Shown: one piece after another, positions 32,024 to 37,395 of the stretch | How positions within the stretch are numbered: the first letter of the stretch is position 1 | How the letters are laid out: every line of letters starts with the position of its first letter | NCBI RefSeq assembly: GCF_903893715.1 | Contig: NZ_CAITNG010000127.1 | Location: 1-37,395, forward strand | DNA length: 37,395 bases | Reading direction: 5' to 3' | From: an uncultured Mucilaginibacter sp. | GTDB lineage: Bacteria; Bacteroidota; Bacteroidia; Sphingobacteriales; Sphingobacteriaceae | Translations under genes and position numbers: made by a program | Notes under the pieces: generated by a model | The model's database searches: none | Told to the model about the DNA's origin: nothing | The model's input: the letters and a program-made list of their open reading frames with translations, nothing else

Positions 32024-33583
32024 CTACTCCAATCTTGTTTGCAGCAACTCTTTACGGTACCCGGCATTTAAACCCGGTTTAAGGTCGCTCAAAATATACA
32101 CAGTCGTACCTTTTTCGCGGGCAAGCGGGTTATCTATTTCGCCCGTTTTTTTAGCACTGCCAATGCGCCCGTTTCTCAGCATCTCCTCCACATTAGCCCC
32201 GTTCGACTCATCAACATATACCAGATACTTCGCATCAATATTTTCGGGCGCCCAAAGGGCAAAACTGCTGTTTAGCGAATACACGTCGGGTAGGTTGTAC
32301 AGCTTACCATAATGGTGCACGGCGCCCGCTTCGCCATAGTTATTGGCAAATATGATGGTTTGCTTTTGTTGTTCAGGTGTCAAACTTTGATATGCTTGGG
32401 CAACCTTAAGGCCCAACTCGTCCCACCCGAACATATCGCCATAATCCTGTGTTGTTGGGTGCATCTTTTGATCTTCCCATTTAAATGGGAACTTTACGTT
32501 GAGCTTGTTTGCTATAAAATCAAATACGGGCAAGGCTGTTTTTATAGGGAAGACAGGCAGCGACAGTGGAAAGAACACCAAATTGGGCACTACAAAAAAC
32601 AATACCAAGGCCGTCCGCCAAACCAATCCTTTCGATTTGAGCAGGCGCTCAAAACCGAAGGCGCCTGCGGCAAACAACATGGGATATGCCCCAAACAGGT
32701 AGTATATTTTGCCGTTCAACTCCAAAAACAAAACCAGTGTAAACAAATAAGCATATGCCAGAAAGCGGTATTGCCGCATCCGATGAAAGAACAAAAGGTA
32801 TATCAAACCGCCCAGCCAAAGCCAAAGCGCCGCACCATTTATCATGAGTTGTTGAGCCACAAAATCGCCGGGTTTTATGTAGTCCAGCTGACTGCTGCGT
32901 AGCTTGCGCATATGCATGGCCAATGGCAAATGATGCGTCAACTGCCAAATGATGTTCGGTAAAAAGATGATGATGGATATCCCTACTGCTATCCAAATGC
33001 CTTTTTTCGCAAATATGGTGCGCTGCGCGGTTAGCAGGATACCGATGATAAGCGCCGCTGTAAAAAATGCCATGGTGTACTTGGTCATCATACCTAATCC
33101 AATCGCGACGCCTAAATAGTACAGGTATTTGTCTTGGTTGGTATTAAAATACTTCACCAGCAAATAAGCCGAAAGCAGCCACCATAACTGGTCGAAAACC
33201 ACCGGCTGCAGCAAATAGCCCGACGCCAAAAAGGCCGGCGAAAAAATAAGCGACAAACAAGCCAAGGTAATAGCAAACCGCTTACCGCCAAACTCAACCG
33301 TGAGCAACCCTGTCAATAGTATAATAAGTGCGCTGCAAAGTGTTGTAAATACCCTTGCTGCGGCAACCGACGAGCCAAACAATGTAGTGGAAAGCCGGGA
33401 TATAAAAGCAATAAATGGCGGAACTTCTTTAAATCCCCAGGCCAAATGGTCGCCAAGGGCAAGGTGCAGCATCTCATCGCGTTGAAAGCCGTAATGTGGT
33501 AAGGCAAACAGGTTAAGAATTATCCTGATTGCAACAAACAGTAAAATCAACGGTAAATAACCTTTATAGTTACGCTTTTCCAT
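32024..33583 (-). CDS. GT39-like membrane glycosyltransferase (PMT/ArnT type)
   Basis: 519 residues. Ten or more hydrophobic segments fill the first 350 residues, followed by a soluble domain of about 170 residues. The first loop contains the acidic pair of the GT-C fold, HYGFQRDEMLHLALGDHLAWG, with EVPPFIAFISRL after it. Such enzymes use lipid-linked sugars to modify lipid A, wall polymers or proteins at the periplasmic side. The acceptor is unknown. The C-terminal part (FANNYGEAGAVHHYGK, then DVYSLNSSFALWAPEN) is typical of the large ArnT-like proteins of Bacteroidota. Confidence 0.85.
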   Translation of the reverse strand: MEKRNYKGYLPLILLFVAIRIILNLFALPHYGFQRDEMLHLALGDHLAWGFKEVPPFIAFISRLSTTLFGSSVAAARVFTTLCSALIILLTGLLTVEFGGKRFAITLACLSLIFSPAFLASGYLLQPVVFDQLWWLLSAYLLVKYFNTNQDKYLYYLGVAIGLGMMTKYTMAFFTAALIIGILLTAQRTIFAKKGIWIAVGISIIIFLPNIIWQLTHHLPLAMHMRKLRSSQLDYIKPGDFVAQQLMINGAALWLWLGGLIYLLFFHRMRQYRFLAYAYLFTLVLFLELNGKIYYLFGAYPMLFAAGAFGFERLLKSKGLVWRTALVLFFVVPNLVFFPLSLPVFPIKTALPVFDFIANKLNVKFPFKWEDQKMHPTTQDYGDMFGWDELGLKVAQAYQSLTPEQQKQTIIFANNYGEAGAVHHYGKLYNLPDVYSLNSSFALWAPENIDAKYLVYVDESNGANVEEMLRNGRIGSAKKTGEIDNPLAREKGTTVYILSDLKPGLNAGYRKELLQTRLE

Positions 33584-33664
33584 TAAATCCGTTTTCGGTT
33601 AAAGCTAATTTAAACAGAATGTTTTGATATGCAAAAGCCGGTAGGCTCCCCTTTAATCACAAAA

Positions 33665-33688
33665 AAGCCCGGCGATTTCGCAGGGCTT
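33665..33688 (-). terminator. Terminator after the DUF1573 gene
   Basis: AAGCCC and GGGCTT pair with an inner GCG/CGC stem around ATTT, 21 bases after the stop. The A run at 33658-33666 gives a T run on the minus strand. Confidence 0.7.
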
Positions 33689-33709
33689 GATATTTATCGC
33701 AAACAAAGC

Positions 33710-34132
33710 TTATTTCATGTTGCTGCCTGTTGTAGCAGGTGCCGCAGCCGGTGGTGCCAATACCTCTCCGCTAATCACCAGATATTTTTGTGGTGTTTTA
33801 GCATTCGATGTAACCACAATGGTTTTGTTAAAAACGCCGGCTACAGGAGCATTGAAGGTTATTTTAATAATACCTTTATCACCTTTTTTAACAGGTGTTT
33901 TGGTATAATCGGCAATAGTACAGCCGCATGTTGGGCGCACTTCGGTCAATATCAAGGGCTCTTCGCCAATATTGGTATATTCAAAGTCGGTAGTAACCGG
34001 CTTACCCTGAGGTATTTTACCAAAATCGTACTTTTCCGAAGCAAACTTAAACTCAGCCTTATTGTCTGTTTGGGCAGACGCAGTAATCGTAAAACCTAAA
34101 ATTACCGCACATAAAATCATTAATTTTTTCAT
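33710..34132 (-). CDS. DUF1573 domain secreted protein
   Basis: 140 residues with a signal peptide (KKLMILCAVILGFTITASAQ). The rest is an immunoglobulin-like DUF1573 domain: FASEKYDFGKIPQGKPVTTDFEYTN, TEVRPTCGCTIADY with the family's CGC, and FNAPVAGVFNKTIVVTSNAKTPQKYLVISGEV. A Pro/Ala-rich tail ends the protein. These proteins are abundant in Bacteroidota envelopes and probably mediate protein contacts. No catalytic role is known. ATG 34132 is preferred to 34165, because the minus-7 box TATATTTG (34170-34163) covers the latter. Confidence 0.88.
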   Translation of the reverse strand: MKKLMILCAVILGFTITASAQTDNKAEFKFASEKYDFGKIPQGKPVTTDFEYTNIGEEPLILTEVRPTCGCTIADYTKTPVKKGDKGIIKITFNAPVAGVFNKTIVVTSNAKTPQKYLVISGEVLAPPAAAPATTGSNMK

Positions 34133-34162
34133 ATTCTTGTGTTGATGTAGTATGGTGATGTA

Positions 34163-34170
34163 CAAATATA
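34163..34170 (-). promoter_or_regulatory. Minus-7 box TATATTTG of the DUF1573 gene
   Basis: TATATTTG on the minus strand lies 30 bases before ATG 34132 and overlaps the alternative upstream ATG, which decides the start. Confidence 0.55.
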
Positions 34171-34251
34171 CTAATTATCCATTTTATTTTAAACTAATAA
34201 AAAAACTAATGGTTTAGTAGGTAAAAATAATGTAAGCGAAATAGAATTTTA

Positions 34252-34259
34252 TATTTTTG
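34252..34259 (+). promoter_or_regulatory. Minus-7 box TATTTTTG of the E1 fusion gene
   Basis: TATTTTTG lies 20 bases before ATG 34280. No minus-33 TTTG was found at the usual distance. Confidence 0.45.
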
Positions 34260-34279
34260 CTGAGTAAACCAAATTTTAT

Positions 34280-36712
34280 ATGCCAGATACCGTGGTTAAC
34301 GCTACCAATAAGTTTGATGTATCACAACTAAGTTTCGATGCCTTTCGCGACATCGTTTTAAACGATTACCGTATCGGCTACGAAAGCCGTCAAGCCAGTC
34401 TTATCGGCCGCCGCGAAGTACTTACCGGCAAGGCCAAGTTTGGCATTTTTGGCGATGGTAAAGAAGTTGCCCAACTGGCTATGGCCAAAGCCTTTAAACC
34501 CGGCGACTGGCGCGCCGGTTACTACCGCGACCAAACCTTTATGTTTGCCACGGGCATGAGCAACCTTAAGGAGTTCTTCGCTCAGCTATATGCCAACCCC
34601 GATGTGGAGAAAGACCCCGCATCCGCCGGAAGGCAAATGAACTGCCACTTTGCTACGCGCACCATCGACGATAATGGCGATTGGAAGAACCTCACGGAGG
34701 TGATGAACTGCTCGTCCGATATATCCACTACCGGCGGACACATGCCGCGCTTGTTAGGCCTGGCTTACGCCTCAAAACTATATCGCCAAAACAAAGAACT
34801 GGCTTACCTCGACAAGTTCTCGGTAAATGGCAACGAGGTGGCTTTTGGCACCATCGGCAACGCTTCCACTTCCGAAGGCTTGTTTTTTGAAGCCTTTAAC
34901 GCCGCCGGTGTATTGCAGGTGCCTATGGCAATTTCCGTTTGGGACGATGCCTATGGCATATCCGTTCCGGCCAAATATCAAACCACCAAAGAAGACATCT
35001 CAGAGATACTCAAAGGCTTCCAGCGCGAAGAAGGCACCAATGGCTACGAGATATTCAAAGTACGCGGCTGGGATTATGTAGGCCTGTGCGAAACCTACGA
35101 AAACGCCATCAACGTTTGTCGTGCCGAGCATGTACCCGTGTTGATTCACGTTACCGAGATGACACAGCCGCAGGGCCATTCTACTTCCGGCTCGCACGAA
35201 CGCTATAAATCCAAAGAGCGCCTGGAATGGGAAGATGAGCACGACTGCCTGCTGCAAATGCGCAAATGGATGCTCGAAACCGCTATAGCTACCGATACCG
35301 AACTCAGCGAACTGGAAGACGCCGCCAAAAAACACGTGCGCGAATGCCAGCGCGAAGCCTGGAGCGAACTGGATATCGACATCAAAGACGAACTGCACGA
35401 TACCGCCGACCTCATTGAGCGCATGGCCCATTCTTCAGCTTCGGCAGAACAGTTGCTCGAAATATCCACCACCCTGCGCGAACAAATAGACCCGGGCCGC
35501 CGCGATGTGGTTGCTGCCGCACGCAAGGTTCTGCTGCTTACCGTTAAAGAAGGTTCGGAAGAGCGCGAAAGCCTGCTCGAATGGCTTTTGCAGGAGAACA
35601 CCAAAAATAAAGAACGCTATAACTCCAAACTGTTTACCGGCAGCCCCTATACCCCGCTCAAAGTACCGGTTGTGGCACCTGAGTTTGATGAAGAGGCCCG
35701 TATGATAGATGGCCGCGAAATACTGAACGCCTGTTTTGAAGCCAACTTTACCCGCGATAAAACCCTCGTGGCCTTTGGCGAAGACGTTGGCGCCATTGGC
35801 GATGTTAACCAGGGCTTTGCCGGCCTGCAACTCAAATTTGGCGACCTGCGCGTAACCGATACCGGCATCCGCGAAGCCACCATTATTGGGCAAGGTATGG
35901 GTTTGGCCATGCGTGGCCTGCGCCCCATTGCCGAAATACAGTACCTCGACTACCTCATGTACGCCATGAATGTACTAAGCGACGACCTGGGCAGCCTGAG
36001 CTACCGCAGCTATGCCGGTCAAAAGGCGCCTGTCATCGTCCGCACGCGTGGTCACCGCCTCGAAGGGATATGGCACTCAGGCTCGCCCCTGGGCTTCATA
36101 CTTAACGCGCTGCGCGGCATTCATATTTGTGTGCCCCGTAACATGACACAGGCTGCAGGCCTCTATAACACCCTCATGCGCGGCGATGAGCCCGCTCTGG
36201 TAATAGAATGCCTCAACGGCTACCGCCTCAAAGAAAAACTGCCAACAAACGTGGGCGAGTTTACCATACCCATCGGCAAGGCCGAATTGCTGCGCGAAGG
36301 TACCGATGTTACCATCGTATCCTACGGTTCAACACTCCGCATTGTACAGGAAGCCGCTTCCGAGCTCGAATGCGCGGGTATCAACGTCGAAATCATCGAC
36401 CCGCAAACCCTATATCCCTTCGACCTCGACCATATTTGCGCTACCTCGTTAGCTAAAACCAACAAACTGCTCATTGTGGATGAGGATGTGCCCGGTGGCG
36501 CTTCGGCTTATATTTTGCAGCAACTCATCGAAGTACAAAGCGGGTATTACCACCTCGACAGCCAACCCCGTACCCTAACCGCCAAGCCACACCGCCCGGC
36601 GTATGGTTCCGATGGCGACTATTTCTGCAAACCATCGCACGAGGACATCATCGAGACCGTTTACAGCATGATGAGCGAAAGCAACCCGGCAAAATTCCCG
36701 CCGATATATTAA
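34280..36712 (+). CDS. 2-oxoacid dehydrogenase E1, fused alpha and beta subunits
   Basis: 810-residue thiamine-diphosphate enzyme that decarboxylates a 2-oxoacid and passes the acyl group to an E2 lipoyl protein. The E1-alpha half (about 15-335) contains GDWRAGYYRDQTFMFATGM and TQPQGHSTSGSHERY. The E1-beta half (about 475-805) contains MIDGREILNACFEANF, VAFGEDVGAIGDVNQGF and TGIREATIIGQGMGLAMRGLRPIAE. A helical linker of about 140 residues joins them. The alpha half has GNAS (193-196) where GDG is usual and WDDAYG (221-226) where NNG is usual, so the two magnesium ligands appear exchanged. Branched-chain oxoacid dehydrogenase is the closest type, but the substrate is not certain. E2 and E3 are not in the window. 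Confidence 0.92.
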   Translation: MPDTVVNATNKFDVSQLSFDAFRDIVLNDYRIGYESRQASLIGRREVLTGKAKFGIFGDGKEVAQLAMAKAFKPGDWRAGYYRDQTFMFATGMSNLKEFFAQLYANPDVEKDPASAGRQMNCHFATRTIDDNGDWKNLTEVMNCSSDISTTGGHMPRLLGLAYASKLYRQNKELAYLDKFSVNGNEVAFGTIGNASTSEGLFFEAFNAAGVLQVPMAISVWDDAYGISVPAKYQTTKEDISEILKGFQREEGTNGYEIFKVRGWDYVGLCETYENAINVCRAEHVPVLIHVTEMTQPQGHSTSGSHERYKSKERLEWEDEHDCLLQMRKWMLETAIATDTELSELEDAAKKHVRECQREAWSELDIDIKDELHDTADLIERMAHSSASAEQLLEISTTLREQIDPGRRDVVAAARKVLLLTVKEGSEERESLLEWLLQENTKNKERYNSKLFTGSPYTPLKVPVVAPEFDEEARMIDGREILNACFEANFTRDKTLVAFGEDVGAIGDVNQGFAGLQLKFGDLRVTDTGIREATIIGQGMGLAMRGLRPIAEIQYLDYLMYAMNVLSDDLGSLSYRSYAGQKAPVIVRTRGHRLEGIWHSGSPLGFILNALRGIHICVPRNMTQAAGLYNTLMRGDEPALVIECLNGYRLKEKLPTNVGEFTIPIGKAELLREGTDVTIVSYGSTLRIVQEAASELECAGINVEIIDPQTLYPFDLDHICATSLAKTNKLLIVDEDVPGGASAYILQQLIEVQSGYYHLDSQPRTLTAKPHRPAYGSDGDYFCKPSHEDIIETVYSMMSESNPAKFPPIY

Positions 36713-36719
36713 CAAATCA

Positions 36720-36961
36720 CGTCGTTGCGAGCCACAACTTGTCCTGATCCTTCGGGAAAGCAACCTCTGCGCGACAGTCCCGTTCTGTTAAAAGGGGGGA
36801 AAAAGTAAGAATATTTCCCTCGTGCGCCGTAGCAGTATGCGAAGGAGCGACTTCCTGCGCCATAGCTTTATGCGGAGGAGTATCTTTGTGCGTAGCAATC
36901 GTAAGCGAAGGTGCAGCATCTCCGGCTTCTGTCCTTGTTCCTTACTCCTTATTCTTTTCTC
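36720..36961. repeat. Composite repeat element, copy B (reverse orientation)
   Basis: Read on the minus strand from 36961, the element has four parts in this order: a heptamer tract at 36961-36934 (GAACAAG/GAGTAAG type); three 33-base tandem units at 36920-36822; the TACTTTTTCCCCCC motif at 36813-36791; and the REP-like half at 36777-36720, from CTGTCGCGCAG to CTCGCAACGACG. Apart from the tandem units, the order matches copy A at 26382-26529. It fills the 253-base gap between the E1 fusion gene and the last gene, which holds no other feature. Confidence 0.8.
36822..36920. repeat. Three imperfect 33-base tandem repeats
   Basis: Units 36822-36854, 36855-36887 and 36888-36920 share the words TGCGCC(G/A)TAGC, TATGCG(A/G)AGGAG and a closing pyrimidine-rich end. 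The third is the most diverged. They occur only in copy B of the composite element. Confidence 0.65.
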
Positions 36962-36965
36962 CAAG

Positions 36966-37395
36966 TTAAGCCACCTTAACGTTGGGCCAAGCCTCGTTTT
37001 CATCCATCACCTCATCGTCGTCCCACATCAAATCCCTCTCCGTCTCCACAGGCTTTTCCGCAGGAGACGCTATGTCTGTCCCGCTAGTAAAAACCGCGTC
37101 ATGCTGAACTTGTTTCAGCACCCCATCATCCAGATCGCTATGTGACGTCAAACCATCCAGGGGGGAAAAAGTAGGAATATTTTCGATGTTTTCTCCCGAG
37201 ATCTCCCGGTTTGTCGGGATGTCCGCGCCCATAGGTAACCCGCTATCCATGCCCGCCTCGGATGTGTCCGACTCAGAACTCCCGACTCCACACTCAGGGC
37301 TTCCATCCTCCACATCACCCACGCCGTTGTTGGTGTCCCGATAGCTATCGGGATCACCAACAACCGAAAAAACCCCGTCATCATCAGAACTCTGA
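36966..37395 (-). CDS. C-terminal part of an unidentified acidic protein (N-terminus beyond the right edge)
   Basis: An open frame runs from the right edge to a TAA at 36968-36966, 142 codons long. It is very acidic and ends DDDEVMDENEAWPNVKVA. I recognise no domain. Much of it is encoded by repeats: GDPDSYRDT by a palindrome at 37326-37364, GVGSSESDTS by a heptamer tract at 37267-37301, ENIPTFSPL by the pyrimidine motif at 37159-37183, and GVLKQVQHDAV by a REP-like hairpin at 37098-37130. The frame stays open through all four, so this is either a genuine protein tail grown from repeats or a fortunate open frame. The GTG at 37322 could be read as a start, but the frame continues upstream. Confidence 0.5.
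   Translation of the reverse strand, partial: QSSDDDGVFSVVGDPDSYRDTNNGVGDVEDGSPECGVGSSESDTSEAGMDSGLPMGADIPTNREISGENIENIPTFSPLDGLTSHSDLDDGVLKQVQHDAVFTSGTDIASPAEKPVETERDLMWDDDEVMDENEAWPNVKVA
37098..37130. repeat. Third copy of the REP-like hairpin (GCTGAA/TTCAGC)
   Basis: It has the same layout as 4077-4102 and 4144-4173, with GTCATGCTGAAC, TTG, TTTCAGCACC and the shared flank CCCATCAT. It is in frame within the last gene. Confidence 0.75.
37159..37183. repeat. Fourth copy of the GGGGGGAAAAAGTA motif
   Basis: GGGGGGAAAAAGTAGGAATA matches 36791-36813 and, in reverse, 26429-26452 and 26552-26574. Confidence 0.75.
37267..37301. repeat. Heptamer tract inside the last gene
   Basis: TCCGACT, CAGAACT, CCCGACT, CCACACT and CAGGGCT keep one 7-base phase. 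On the coding strand they read as GAGTCGG-type purine units, close to the GAAGTCG units at 5662. Confidence 0.75.
37326..37364. repeat. Near-perfect 39-base palindrome (core CCCGATAGCTATCGGG)
   Basis: The 18-base core TCCCGATAGCTATCGGGA is a perfect palindrome, and GTTGTTGGTG/CACCAACAAC extend it with one extra base. It is in frame within the last gene. Confidence 0.8.

Noticed and set aside
37313..37322. GTG at 37322 as the start of a 118-residue gene
   Set aside because: The frame stays open to the window edge and nothing like a promoter precedes the GTG; it is better read as the end of a longer gene.

Overview
The window looks like chromosomal DNA of a Bacteroidota, most likely a Sphingobacteriaceae member close to Mucilaginibacter or Pedobacter. 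The reasons are the recurring TAnnTTTG minus-7 boxes, typical of the primary sigma factor of this phylum, the lack of strong Shine-Dalgarno sites, a tmRNA whose tag reads GENQFALAA, and families common in this group (DUF1573, an E1 alpha/beta fusion with a GNAS/DDAYG cofactor site, a LuxC-type acyl-CoA reductase, FtsE behind a 67-residue protein). This assignment is an inference. No phage, IS element, CRISPR array or plasmid gene is visible. Nearly everything is housekeeping or general metabolism.

Layout. 1-700: the end of an unidentified gene and tmRNA (ssrA, minus strand). 798-6533: a class I aminotransferase, a long-chain acyl-CoA ligase, an NlpC/P60 hydrolase, a 2[4Fe-4S] ferredoxin and an acyl-CoA reductase. 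6755-10218: a 67-residue conserved protein with ftsE, an AT-rich membrane-protein gene framed by inverted repeats, then grpE and dnaJ. 10443-12803: a minus-strand operon galK - SpoU methyltransferase - YdeI-like protein. 13007-16122: a secreted MetX-like hydrolase, a YciI-like protein and an acyl-CoA carboxylase beta subunit. 16173-21513: LprI-like protein, trxB, dinB, a secreted esterase with a carbohydrate-binding-like N-terminus, and citrate synthase. 21655-24912: a large hybrid histidine kinase. 25044-31973: a small membrane protein, a Fic protein, a MacB-type permease, a coiled-coil protein, a glycine-zipper protein, DUF1569, a VOC protein, an M19 dipeptidase and DUF486. 32024-37395: a GT39-like glycosyltransferase, a DUF1573 protein, a fused E1 alpha/beta dehydrogenase and the C-terminal end of an acidic protein that runs off the right edge.

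The most unusual content lies between and at the ends of genes. At least eleven tracts have a strict 7-base period and three more an 8-base period. Unit sequences differ from tract to tract, but the phase is held through each tract, apart from one two-base slip at 739-747. Nine of the fourteen tracts overlap a stop codon or begin or end within four bases of one, usually with the purine-rich strand on the coding strand. One 77-base tract sits in frame inside the acyl-CoA reductase gene. Several other palindromic families (REP-like hairpins, a TACTTTTTCCCCCC motif, a CACAGAG inverted repeat) occur in more than one copy, two of them as a composite element with the same internal order. The last 430 bases are an open reading frame assembled largely from such repeats. 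I would look here first for something undescribed. I cannot assign a function from sequence alone.
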